Assembly (NCBI GenBank): GCA_963575745.1
Contig: CAUYUJ010000666.1
Coordinates: 32,172-96,171, forward strand
Direction: 5' to 3'
Source: Prorocentrum cordatum
Taxonomy: Eukaryota > Sar > Dinophyceae > Prorocentrales > Prorocentraceae
DNA: 64,000 nucleotides
Shown here: piece by piece, positions 9,570-19,301 of the stretch
Layout of the letters: each line of letters starts with the position of its first letter
Numbering within the stretch: the first letter of the stretch is position 1
Program-made: the position numbers and the translations under genes
The notes under the pieces: model-generated
Databases searched by the model: none
What the model was told of the DNA's origin: nothing
Seen by the model: only the letters and a program-made list of their open reading frames with translations

Positions 9570-10150
9570 AGGAGCACGGCAGGCGGAAAAAAAGGAGCAC
9601 GGCAGACCACACAGGAGCACGGCAGACCCCACAAGAGCACGGCAGACCACAAAGGAGCACGGCAGACCAAAGAGACGACACAAGGAGCACAGCAGATCCC
9701 GCAGGAGCACGGCAGACACCACACGAGCACGGCAGATCCCAAATGAGCACGGCAGACCACAGAAGCACTGCAGACCACACAAGGGCACCGCAGACCTCAC
9801 AGGAGCACGGCAGACCCCACAGGAGCACGGCAGACCCCACAGGAGCACGGCAAACCACAAAGGAGCACGGCAGACCACAGGAGCACGGCAAACCACACAG
9901 GAGCACGGCAGACCACACAGGAGCACGGCAATCCCCACAGGAGCACGGCAGGCAGACCGCGCGCAGGTACAACATAAACGCGCCTTTTGTTGTACCCCGA
10001 ACGCCGCTGGCGTTTCCCCCACAGGAGCACGGCAGACCCCACAAGCTCGCGGGAAACCCCAAATGAGCACGGCAGACCACAGGAGCACGGCAGACCACAC
10101 AGGAGCACGGCAGACGCCACAGGAGCACGGCAGACCGCGCAGGAGCACGG
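9570..10150 (+). repeat. 20-bp satellite array with hairpin module
   Basis: Plus-orientation satellite, interrupted at 9967-10021 by the 54-bp double-hairpin module (see separate entries and findings). Ends directly against the 197-bp satellite. Confidence 0.92.
9967..10021 (+). repeat. 54-bp double-hairpin module inside the satellite
   Basis: Begins GTACAACATAAACGCGCC and runs to GGCGTTTCCCC. Two inverted repeats: GTACAACA...TGTTGTAC, and AACGCC-GCT-GGCGTT. It is always flanked by satellite units. Other copies: 12433-12486 (minus), 15425-15478, 43988-44042, 47123-47176, 48450-48503 and 49267-49320. Confidence 0.88.
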
Positions 10151-10990
10151 CCGGCGCCGGAAAATTGAATTCCGAGGCGGTGCCGAAAAAAGGCCACTCC
10201 AAGACATATTTTTCTTTCGAAAATATTGATTTTCTCCTCCCGGCGCCCTGGAACCCCTTCCGGGCCGATTCCGGCACCCGGGCCGGCGCTCGAGCCAAAC
10301 GCCCGGGCCGGCACCCGGGCCAGCGCCCGGGCCGGTTCCGGCGCCGGCCGGCGCCGGAAAATTGAATTCCGAGGCGGTGCCGAAGAAAGGCCACTCCAAG
10401 ACACATTTTTCTTTCGAAAATATTGATTTTCTGCTCCCGGCGCCCGGGAACCCCTTCCGGGCCGCTTCTGGCACCCGGGCCGGCGCTCGAGCCAAACGCC
10501 CGGGCCAGCACCCGGGCCAGCGCCCGGGCCGGTTCCGGCGCCGGCCGGCGCCGGAAAATTGAATTCCGAGGCGGTGCCGAAAAAAGGCCACTCCAAGACA
10601 TATTTTTCTTTCGAAAATATTGATTTTCTGCTCCCGGCGCCCGGGAACCCCTTCCGGGCCGCTTCCGGCACCCGGGCCGGCGCTCGAGCCGAACGCCTGG
10701 GCCAGCACCCGGGCCAGCGCCCGGGCCGGTTCCGGCGCCGGCCGGCGCCGGAAAATTGAATTCCGAGGCGGTGCGGAAAAAAGGCCACTCCAAGACATAT
10801 TTTTCTTTCGAAAATATTGATTTTCTGCTCCCGGCGCCCTGGAACCCCTTCCGGGCCGATTCCGGCACCCAGGCCGGCGCTCGAACCGAACGCCCGGGCC
10901 GGCACCTGGGCTGGCGGCCGAGCCGGATCCAGCGCTGGCGTCGGCTCTGGCCGTCGCCGGAAAAATTGAATTCCGAGGCCGCGCTAACAA
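10151..10990 (+). repeat. 197-bp GC-rich satellite, four units plus a partial
   Basis: Units start CCGGCGCCGGAAAATTGAAT at 10151, 10348, 10545 and 10742 (period exactly 197 bp); a diverged partial unit begins near 10939. Each unit combines an AT-rich middle (TTTTTCTTTCGAAAATATTG) with CCCGGGCC-rich flanks able to fold. Sister arrays are at 15633-16487 and 44198-44793. The 66-residue ORFs inside recur with the unit and are not evidence of genes. Confidence 0.95.
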
Positions 10991-11238
10991 AACTCATCCA
11001 AACAGATTTTTCGAAAGTGCATCATTTCTGCTCCCGGCGCTCGGAGGCTTCTGCGTCTCAAGGAGAGGTGGAGCAGACATTAAAGGAGGTAAAAGCAAGC
11101 ACACGAACGCTATGGACGCGCGATGCGCTGCCACAAGCCAGCTTCCCGCAAGATCGGTCCAGAGTGGGAGGGGACGGAGCTGGGCGGGTGAAGGACCACC
11201 AGAGCACTGCTCCAGCCTTCCCTCAGCCCTGGGTCTGC
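10991..11238 (+). repeat. Dispersed segment linking 197-bp and 20-bp satellites
   Basis: Non-tandem segment (TCATCCAAACAGATTTTTCG... to CCTTCCCTCAGCCCTGGG) repeated at 16488-16672 (5' part), 44794-44918 (3' part) and 34655-34735 (3' end). Part of the segmental duplication blocks; no gene recognised. Confidence 0.8.
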
Positions 11239-11620
11239 TGACCACACAGGAGCACGGCAGACCACACAGGAGCGCGGCAAACCACAAAGGAGCAAGGCAG
11301 ACCCCAAATGAGCACGGCAGTCCACACGTTCGCACGGCAGACCGCACAGGAGCACGGCAGACCCCACATGAGCACGGCAGACCAAGAAGGAGCACGGCAG
11401 ACCACACAGGAGCACGGCAGACCACACAGGAGCACGGCAGACCACACAGGACACGGCAGACCCCACGGGAACACGGCAGACCACACAGGAGCACGGCAAA
11501 CCACACAAGAGCACGGCAGACCATACAGGAGCACGCCAGACCACACAGGAGCACGGCAGACCACACGTTCGCACGGCAAACTCCACAGGAGCACGGCAGA
11601 CCCCAAAGGAGCACGGCAGT
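11239..11620 (+). repeat. 20-bp satellite array, + orientation
   Basis: Regular units with recurrent variants (a 'cacgttcgcacgg' unit twice, a shortened 'ggacacggcag' unit). The same order of variants recurs at 34736-35135, 44919-45300, 47325-47690 and 49470-49832, showing block duplication rather than independent arrays. Confidence 0.93.
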
Positions 11621-11762
11621 GGTACGTGGCACTGCTGTGGTATGCCGTACTAAAAACGTGGAATATCTCATAAGCCCAGGGGACAAAAGGACGCTTCCCG
11701 TTCTTGTCCGGTCAGGTTCCCCAAAATGGCCATTTCGCTCGAGACATCCTCCTAAAATCGAG
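11621..11762 (+). repeat. Dispersed modules (CCGTTCTTGTCC and CTCGAGACATCC)
   Basis: Copy of the 9203-9330 module followed by one unit of the CTCGAGACATCC family. Confidence 0.8.
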
Positions 11763-12012
11763 GTGTGGTCTGCCGTGCTCCTGTGTGGTCTGCCGTGCTC
11801 CTGTGGTCTGCCGTGCTCCCCACAGGAGCACGGCAGACCGCGCGCAGGAACCGAGAGGAGCACGGCAGACCAAGACGAGGAGCACGGCAGACCAGGCACC
11901 AAGAGCGCCCTCAAGACGACGGAAAGGATGACCAAGACGAGGAGCACGGCAGACCAAGACGAGGAGCACGGCAGACTATGCCCTAAGAGTGCCCTCAAGA
12001 CGGCCGAACAAT
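11763..12012. repeat. Inverted satellite units and AAGACGAGG-spaced satellite block
   Basis: Minus-orientation units (11763-11819) meet plus-orientation units, forming a hairpin. There follows a composite block in which satellite units alternate with CAAGACGAGG spacers and an AGAGCGCCCTCAAGACGACG segment. The same block recurs at 14315-14535, 14605-14830, 35920-36150, 46355-46530 and 47910-48135. Confidence 0.88.
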
Positions 12013-12094
12013 CATCAAACAAACAATGAGTCTAACGTCGTCTTGGAAACGTTTCTGAGGGCATCAGTACGGCCCCCCAAAAACAAATGTCCTG

Positions 12095-12938
12095 TGTGGT
12101 CTGCCGTGCTCCTGTGTGGTCTGCCGTGCTCCTGTGTGGTCTGCCGTGCTCCTTCTTGGTCTGCCGTGCTCATGTGGGGTCTGCCGTGCTCCTGTGCGGT
12201 CTGCCGTGCGAACGTGTGGACTGCCGTGCTCATTTGGGGTCTGCCTTGCTCCTTTGTGGTTTGCCGCGCTCCTGTGTGGTCTGCCGTGCTCCTGTGTGGT
12301 CAGCCGTGCTCCTGAGGCGTCTACGGTGCTCCTTTGGGGTCTGCCGTACTCATTTGGGGTCTGCCGTGCTCCTGTGGTCGGCCGTGCTCATTTGGGGTCT
12401 GCCGCGCGCCTGTGAGATCTGCCGTGCTCCTGTGGGGAAACGCCAGCGGCGTTCGGGGTACAACAAAAAGGCGCGTTTATGTTGTACCCGCGCGCGGTCT
12501 GCCGTGCTCCTGTGGGTTCCGCCGTGCTCCTGTGGCGTCTGCCGTGCTCCTGTGGCGTCTGCCGGGCTCCTGTGTGGTCTGCCGTGCTCCTTTGTGGTCT
12601 GCCGTGCTCCTGTGGAGTCTGCCGTGCTCCTGTGTGGTCTGCCGTGCTCTTGTGGTCTGCCGTGCTCATTTGGGATTTGCCGTGCTCATGTGGGGTCTGC
12701 CGTGCTCCTGTGTGGTCTGCCGTGCTCCTGGCGTTTGCCGTGCTCCTGTGGGGTCTGCTGTGCGAACGTGTGGTCTGCCGTGCTCCTGTGGGGGTCTGCC
12801 GTGCTCCTGTGGTCTGCCGTGCTCTTGTGGGGTCTGCCGTGCTCGTGTGTAGTCTGCCGTGCTCCTGTGGGGTCTGCCGTGTTCCTGTGTGGTCTGCCGT
12901 GCTCCTGTGTGGTCTGCCGTGTTCCTGTGTGGCCGTTT
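12095..12938 (-). repeat. 20-bp satellite array, minus orientation
   Basis: About 42 units reading tgtggtctgccgtgctcctg on the plus strand, i.e. the only long array in inverted orientation. It holds one inverted copy of the 54-bp hairpin module at 12433-12486. Confidence 0.93.
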
Positions 12939-13445
12939 CGCTCGGGACGTCCTCAAAAAATCGGCTCCGGAGGGGACTCCGAAGCAGCATTATCTTGGAA
13001 TCGCTCCCGGAGGGCCTCCAAACGGCCCAAGAAAACCCCCGAAGGCCCCCCAGAGGACCCCCAGAGCGCCCCAAGAGACCCCCAAGAGGCCCCCAAGGGG
13101 CGGCCAGAGGCCCGCCAGAGCGCCCAAAACGCCCCAAGAGACCCCCAAGAAGCCCCCCAGGGGCTCCAAAGAGGCGGCCAGAAGTCCCCCAGAACGCGCG
13201 AAAAGGCTCCAGGAGTTCCCTGAGAGCTTCATATCGCCCCATAGAGCCCCCGAAGGCCCCCCCCGGGACTCCCCCAAGAGGCCCCCGAGAGGCCAGAGGC
13301 TACGACAGCCCCAAGAGCGTCCAAGATACCTCCAAGACGGCGCCGAAGCCAGGAAACGCAACAGGGATGTTCTCTGACGTTCTCGCCAATACGGTCTCTG
13401 ACGCACGTGGTGGATAAAAAACTGCGCTTCCCGTTCTTGTCCGGT
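12939..13445. repeat. Degenerate CCAAGAGGCCCC repeat and dispersed module
   Basis: After a single CTCGGGACGTCC unit, 13010-13345 is an irregular array of ~10-14-bp units around CCAAGAGGCCCCC. 13370-13450 carries TCTCTGACGTTCTCGCCAAT and the CCCGTTCTTGTCCGG core, also at 35420-35500 and 45855-45930. Related degenerate arrays are at 35133-35385 (inverted) and 50018-50770. No gene seen. Confidence 0.75.
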
Positions 13446-13637
13446 CAGGTTTTTCGACGGGAAGCGTCTTCGAGGTACGAGAAGCAAGCGGGACGTTCTG
13501 GCTGAATCCTTGAGTATATATATATATATATATATATATATCTTTATATCTATGGGTTGCGGGGCTGCACGGGAGTTTGACGGGAAGCGTCTTCGAGGTA
13601 CGAGAAGCAAGCGGGACGTTCTGGCTGAATCCTTGAG

Positions 13638-13704
<67 letters not shown>

Positions 13705-13801
13705 TTATATCTATGGGTTGCGCGTTGCACGGGATTGGCGGATGACGGGAAGCGTCTTCGAGGTACGAGAAGCAAGCGGGACGTTCTGGCTGAATCCTTG
13801 A

Positions 13802-13837
<36 letters not shown>

Positions 13838-13875
13838 ATCTTTATATCTATGGGTTGCGCGATTGCACGGGGGTT
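13446..13875 (+). repeat. Three copies of a (TA)n compound repeat
   Basis: Each copy has a conserved 5' part (GACGGGAAGCGTCTTCGAGG ... GCTGAATCCTTGAGTA), a (TA)n tract of 26-70 bp, then TCTTTATATCTATGGGTTGC. Copies start near 13456, 13579 and 13746. A relic lies at 48134-48195 with the TA tract almost lost. Confidence 0.9.
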
Positions 13876-13889
13876 TTCATTTGCGGATT

Positions 13890-14160
13890 CCCCAAAATGG
13901 CCATTTCGCTCGAGACAGCCTCGAAAAATCGAGGTGTTGGAGGCTATCGTTTAAGACGTCTTATGTTAAAAATGACGGTTTCGCTCGAGACATCCTCAAA
14001 CAATCGGGATGTTGAAAAATATAAAAATTTTTTGTTATGCATGAAAAATGAGCGTTTCGCTCGAGACATCCTCGAAAAAATGAGATGCCGACAGAGGTGT
14101 TTTACAACCTCTTATGTTAAAAATGACGTTTTCGCTCGGGACGTCCTCAGAAAATGAGCA
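13890..14160 (+). repeat. 75-bp CTCGAGACATCC tandem repeat block
   Basis: Four units, nearly identical to 9306-9568; starts a long block duplicated again at 35505 and 45935. Confidence 0.88.
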
Positions 14161-14161
14161 G

Positions 14162-14200
14162 GTGGTCTGCCGTGCTCCTGTGTGGAGCACGGCAGACCAC
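14162..14200. repeat. 17-bp-arm hairpin of inverted satellite units
   Basis: Perfect inverted repeat GTGGTCTGCCGTGCTCC / GGAGCACGGCAGACCAC around a 5-nt TGTGT loop. Equivalent junctions occur at about 35772-35810 and 46205-46243; a second hairpin type with loop CCACA lies at 14278-14312. Confidence 0.9.
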
Positions 14201-15632
14201 GGCCATTTCGCTCGAGACATCCTCAAAAAATCGAGGTGTGGTCTGCCGTGCTCCTGTGTGGTCTGCCGTGCTCCTGTGGTCTGCCGTGCTCCCCACAGGA
14301 GCACGGCAGACCGCGCGTAGGAACCGAGAGGAGCACGGCAGACCAAGACGAGGAGCACGGCAGACCAGGCTTAGGAACCGAGAGGAGCACGGCAGACCAA
14401 GACGAGGAGCACGGCAGACCAGGCACCAAGAGCGCCCTCAAGACGACGGAAAGGATGACCAAGACGAGGAGCACGGCAGACCAAGACGAGGAGCACGGCA
14501 GACTATGCCCTAAGAGTGCCCTCAAGACGGCCGAACAACGGCAGACCCCATAGGAGCACGGCACCTGTGGTCTGCCGTGCTCCCCACAGGAGCACGGCAG
14601 ACCGCGCGTAGGAACCGAGAGGAGCACGGCAGACCAAGACGAGGAGCACGGCAGACCAGGCTTAGGAACCGAGAGGAGCACGGCAGACCAAGACGAGGAG
14701 CACGGCAGACCAGGCACCAAGAGCGCCCTCAAGACGACGGAAAGGATGACCAAGACGAGGAGCACGGCAGACCAAGACGAGGAGCACGGCAGACTATGCC
14801 CTAAGAGTGCCCTCAAGACGGCCGAACAACGGCAGACCCCATAGGAGCACGGCAGACCACAGAAGAGCACGGCAGACCAACAGGAGCACGGCAGACCACA
14901 CAAGAGCACGGCAGGCCACACAGGAGCACGGCAGACCACACAGGAGCACGGCAGACCACAAAGGAGCACGGCAGACCACACAAGAGCACGGCAGACCCCA
15001 CAAGAGCACGGCAGACCCCACAGGAGCACGGCAGACCCCACAGGAGCACGGCAGAGCAGACCCAAAAGGAGCACGGCAGACCACACAGGAGCAAGGCAAA
15101 CCACAGGAGCACGGCAGACCACACAGGAGCACGGCAGACCCCACAGTAGCAAGGCAGACCCCAAAGGAGCACGGCAGACCACCGGAGCACGGCAGACCAC
15201 ACAGGAGTACGGCAGACCCCACATGAGCACGGCAAATCCCAAATGAGCACGGCAGACCACAAGAGCACGGCAGACCACACAGGAGCACGGCAGACTCCAC
15301 AGGAGCACGGCAGACCACAAAGGAGCACGGCAGACCACACAGGAGCCCGGCAGACGCCACAGGAGCACGGCAGACGCCACAGGAGCACGGCGGAACCCAC
15401 AGGAGCACGGCAGACCGCGCGCGGGTACAACATAAACGCGCCTTTTTGTTGTACCCCGAACGCCGCTGGCGTTTCCCCAACAGGAGCACGGCAGATCTCA
15501 CAGGCGCGCGGCAGACCCCAAATGAGCACGGCCGACCACAGGAGCACGGCAGACCCCAAATGAGTACGGCAGACCCCAAAAGAGCACCGTAGACGCCTCA
15601 GGAGCACGGCTGACCACACAGGAGCACGGCAG
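14201..15632. repeat. 20-bp satellite block (composite plus regular)
   Basis: Composite AAGACGAGG-spaced block, itself tandemly duplicated here (14290-14555 and 14575-14840), then a regular plus-orientation array to 15632 with the hairpin module at 15425-15478. The order of unit variants matches 46200-47320 and the two halves 35770-36231 and 43462-44197 around the LINE. Confidence 0.92.
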
Positions 15633-16487
15633 CCTGGGCCGGTTCCGGCGCCGGCCGGCGCCGGAAAATTGAATTCCGAGGCGGTGCCGAAAAAAGGCCA
15701 CTCCAAGACATATTTTTCTTTCGAAAATATTGATTTTCTGCTCCCGGCGCCCGGGAACCCCTTCCGGGCCGCTTCTGGCACCCGGGCCGGCGCTCGAGCC
15801 AAACGCCCGGGCCAGCACCCGGGCCAGCGCCCGGGCCGGTTCCGGCGCCGGCCGGCGCCGGAAAATTGAATTCCGAGGCGGTGCCGAAAAAAGGCCACTC
15901 CAAGACATATTTTTCTTTCGAAAATATTGATTTTCTGCTCCCGGCGCCCGGGAACCCCTTCCGGGCCGCTTCTGGCACCCGGGCCGGCGCTCGAGCCAAA
16001 CGCCCGGGCCAGCACCCGGGCCAGCGCCCGGGCCGGTTCCGGCGCCGGCCGGCGCCGGAAAATTGAATTCCGAGGCGGTGCCGAAAAAAGGCCACTCCAA
16101 GACATATTTTTCTTTCGAAAATATTGATTTTCTGCTCCCGGCGCCCGGGAACCCCTTCCGGGCCGCTTCCGGCACCCGGGCCGGCGCTCGAGCCGAACGC
16201 CTGGGCCAGCACCCGGGCCAGCGCCCGGGCCGGTTCCGGCGCCGGCCGGCGCCGGAAAATTGAATTCCGAGGCGGTGCGGAAAAAAGGCCACTCCAAGAC
16301 ATATTTTTCTTTCGAAAATATTGATTTTCTGCTCCCGGCGCCCTGGAACCCCTTCCGGGCCGATTCCGGCACCCAGGCCGGCGCTCGAACCGAACGCCCG
16401 GGCCGGCACCTGGGCTGGCGGCCGAGCCGGATCCAGCGCTGGCGTCGGCTCTGGCCGTCGCCGGAAAAATTGAATTCCGAGGCCGCG
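15633..16487 (+). repeat. 197-bp GC-rich satellite, four units
   Basis: Units start at 15655, 15852, 16049 and 16246 with a diverged end; same 197-bp period and unit order as 10151-10990. Confidence 0.95.
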
Positions 16488-16915
16488 CTAACAAAACTCA
16501 TCCAAACAGATTTTTCGAAAGTGCATCATTTCTGCTCCCGGCGCTCGGAGGCTTCTGCGTCTCAAGGAGAGGTGGAGCAGACATTAAAAGAGGTAAAAGC
16601 AAGCACACGAACGCTATGGACGCGCGATGCGCTGCCACAAGCCAGCTTCCCGCAAGATCGGTCCAGAGTTAGTAAGTTTCCCGCGCGAGCTTGGTTTCTT
16701 ATTCTCATTACGATCAGAATAAACCGAAAACAAAAACTCCGATCAGAGTAAACATCATCACGATCAGAGTAAACCGAACAAAAAACTCCGTTCACAGTAA
16801 ACATCATAACAAAATCATAGCAGCAACAACGAAGCGTTGAAACGAACAGCATAGAGGCCAACGCGCGTGCGACCCTCAGTTTTCTGGATCGTGATCCGTA
16901 CGATCGGAGCAGGCG
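16488..16915. repeat. Dispersed segment and a short ~53-bp duplication
   Basis: 16488-16672 copies the 10991-11238 segment. 16700-16810 holds two imperfect copies of a ~53-bp AT-rich unit (CGATCAGAGTAAACC...AAAAACTCCG). The rest (to 16915) shows no gene. Confidence 0.65.
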
Positions 16916-16954
16916 TTGATTGCAACTCATGTCGACGATGTCCCGCAGGTTCCC

Positions 16955-17545
16955 CCCCCCCCGCGCACTTCTCGCTGGAATCCAAGCGCGTGCGAGCGCC
17001 AGAGGACATGCTGGTCGGTCGACGACGACGACGACGACGACGGAGGCGACGACGACGACGATGACGACGACGGCTGTGGTGACCACCCTCACCACCACCA
17101 CCACAAAACCACCACCACAACCACCACCTTCACCACCACCACCACCACCTCTACCACCACCACCAGCACCACCACCACCACAAAACCACCACCACCACCT
17201 TCACCACCACCACCACCACAACCTCTACCACCACCACCACCACCAGCAACACCACCACCACCACAAAACCACTACCACCACAACCACCTTCACCTTCACC
17301 ACCACCACCACAACCTCTACCAGCACCACCACCACCACCACTCGTCGTCGTCGTCGGTCGTCGTCGGTCGTCGTCGATCGTCGTCGGTCGTCGTCGTCGC
17401 CGTCGTCGCCAGACTCGTCGCCGCCATTGTCGTCGTCGTCGTCGTCGGTCGTCGGTCGCCAGTCGTCGGCGTCGTCATCGTGGTCGTCGTCGTCGTCGCG
17501 GTGGTGGTGGCAGGTGGTGGTGGTCGTCGTCGACTTCGTCTGTAG
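16955..17545. repeat. Trinucleotide tract (GAC)n/(CAC)n/(GTC)n
   Basis: Compound simple repeat: GAC/GACGAC, then CCACCA-rich, then GTCGTC-rich. The His/Thr/Pro- or Ser-rich ORFs through it are not credible genes. Confidence 0.9.
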
Positions 17546-17639
17546 AATGACGCCCGACGCCAGCATGGGGAGGGGGTGGGGCCGCCCAATTTGCAATTGC
17601 TGTCCCATGCACCCCTCTCTTATCCAAGCTGCCGTTTTG

Positions 17640-17775
17640 GCTTTGCTGCGCAATGCTGTGCGCAATGATTGCCCAACCAAGTGGGATCACTTCTCAGCTG
17701 AAGCTTTGCTGCGCAGTGCTGTGCGCAATGAGTGCCCGACCAATTTGGATCACTTCTCAGCTGAACTCGCGCACG
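17640..17775 (+). CDS. Possible exon with a 21-residue tandem duplication
   Basis: A 63-bp direct duplication (17640 and 17703) in a frame shared with the next exon encodes ALLRNAVRNDCPTKWDHFSAE and ALLRSAVRNECPTNLDHFSAE. Differences are mostly conservative, as expected if translated. The frame enters the (CAC)n tract upstream and stops at 17859, so any link to the 17877 exon needs splicing. Unknown function. Confidence 0.35.
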
Positions 17776-17939
17776 GTCCGTCCACTTCCAGGCCTGAGCG
17801 AGGCAGAATTGAACATCGATGCTGTTGGAGGGGCGGCGCATTTTCGCAGTTTGATGGTTAATGTGCATCCTGCTCAGCATGGGGGGATATTGTAGCTCTT
17901 GCAACGGTCATCGAGCGTTATGACACAATCGACCGCCTG

Positions 17940-19301
17940 ATGCAGCTTTCAGATGAGGATCGTTATAGTTGGGAGGCACACGGAAAAGATCCAGCCAGCT
18001 TGTGGGACGTCACGGCGGTGTTGCCTTTGCAACCGCCGCTGCGGGCACAGCACTCAGGGAAACACGTTTTCCCATCGAGCACCATCTTTGTATTGGCCAA
18101 TCATACCGTTGACGAGTTGCTGCAGAATGCCCAAGTGAAGGATTTCTTGCAAAACGCTGGCTGTTCAGAGGAGACAATTCCCAGATCGGCACTTCAACTG
18201 CACCCCCTGATGGCCGCGTTGATTGCCGCAGATCTGTGGAAGGTGATTTGTTTCAAACATTCCAGCAAAATCGACAGATCTTCTGAATTTTTACAGTTCT
18301 CACATATGGGAGGACAGAGAGTGGTTCGAGTTCGCCCTGGACTTGCTGCCGCCCAGGCACTGGATGATGGCGATGGCTTTGAGGATGCTTGGTCGGCTTG
18401 GTCGTGGTTTTGCCCCTCCACTTTCAGGAGCCTCGCCAATGCGGTGCGGGAGATGAATGCTGCCATTTCCAATCCCCTCGACGACTGGATCGATCGTCAG
18501 TCTCAGACCGAAGCATGCGACCATTGGATCGGGGTAGCAGAGACGATTGCAGACAGCCTGGACGTGACCAAACTAAATCAAACTGTGAAGGCTCATGGAG
18601 GCAAACGTTATACATTGGACTTTTTGGTCAAAGTTGTTTTGTTCGCCAACGTCCTGCGGAACGACAGGGAGCTGGTGCGTGCCTTGCAAATTGCCATCAG
18701 TACGACGCTGCCCCCCGCGATTGCGCAGTATTACGTGTCAGTTTTGGGCGACGGTACCTTCAAGGTTCCTGTGGCGAGCACGGTCTCGCACATGAGGTTT
18801 GTCCTTGATATGTCTCTCATGATTTGGCAGCAGCGGGAAGTTGATAGACTGCGGGAGGACCCCACTCCACCGTGTTTATATTTACTGAGCGATTCATCTC
18901 CACAAGGAGGTATCAATTGGCAGATCACTTCGTATGACTTCATATATGGCGAAGCATTGGCTCCCTTGGCCCAGGATGCTAAGTCGTTCATTCGATATTG
19001 CGTGGGCCTTGCTAGGACTGACGGAGCCTTCCGAAATAGAAACCGTCGGAACCTTGCCCGGGTCATGTTTGATGGCTGGGGGCACTGGGGGCCCCCCTGG
19101 GGGCGCGGCATTTGGGGGTTGAGTTGCAAGGTTGCGGGTCGGGAGGTGGGAGGGGCAGAGGTGGAGGAGGCTGAGAAAGTGAACTTAATTCGGTTGGACT
19201 GGCAGACTGGGCAGGTTCCGCGGTTACTTTTTCGGGCGGCCATCCCAGGTGTAGGCGCCACGGCAAGCTCTGCGCGACAGAGACAGAGCTTGCGCGCATG
19301 A
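17940..19301 (+). CDS. Unrecognised large protein, N-terminal exon (DDE-like motif)
   Basis: No family recognised with certainty. The frame is open from 17862, and the reading upstream of the ATG (DIVALATVIERYDTIDRLM) looks coding, so an acceptor CATCCTGCTCAG ending at 17876 may start the exon. Residues look globular up to LARVMFDGWG (19080). After that the frame turns Gly-rich and is probably intron, giving a splice from about 19061 to 19289 into the next exon. It contains SDSSPQGGINWQITSYDFI, resembling the first catalytic-Asp strand of RNase-H-fold (DDE) nucleases. It overlaps the next ORF by 4 bp (ATGA). With the next exons it would form one protein of over 1,000 residues; a transposase-like role is inference only. 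Confidence 0.55.
   Translation: MQLSDEDRYSWEAHGKDPASLWDVTAVLPLQPPLRAQHSGKHVFPSSTIFVLANHTVDELLQNAQVKDFLQNAGCSEETIPRSALQLHPLMAALIAADLWKVICFKHSSKIDRSSEFLQFSHMGGQRVVRVRPGLAAAQALDDGDGFEDAWSAWSWFCPSTFRSLANAVREMNAAISNPLDDWIDRQSQTEACDHWIGVAETIADSLDVTKLNQTVKAHGGKRYTLDFLVKVVLFANVLRNDRELVRALQIAISTTLPPAIAQYYVSVLGDGTFKVPVASTVSHMRFVLDMSLMIWQQREVDRLREDPTPPCLYLLSDSSPQGGINWQITSYDFIYGEALAPLAQDAKSFIRYCVGLARTDGAFRNRNRRNLARVMFDGWGHWGPPWGRGIWGLSCKVAGREVGGAEVEEAEKVNLIRLDWQTGQVPRLLFRAAIPGVGATASSARQRQSLRA

Noticed and set aside
10151-10990. 66-residue ORFs repeated every 197 bp as a tandem gene family
   Set aside because: Each ORF ends with the unit, overlaps another in a different frame, and composition follows the satellite.
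16920-17545. His/Thr/Pro-rich protein over the (CAC)n/(GTC)n tract
   Set aside because: Simple-sequence translation; only the part after 17640 has protein-like substitutions.
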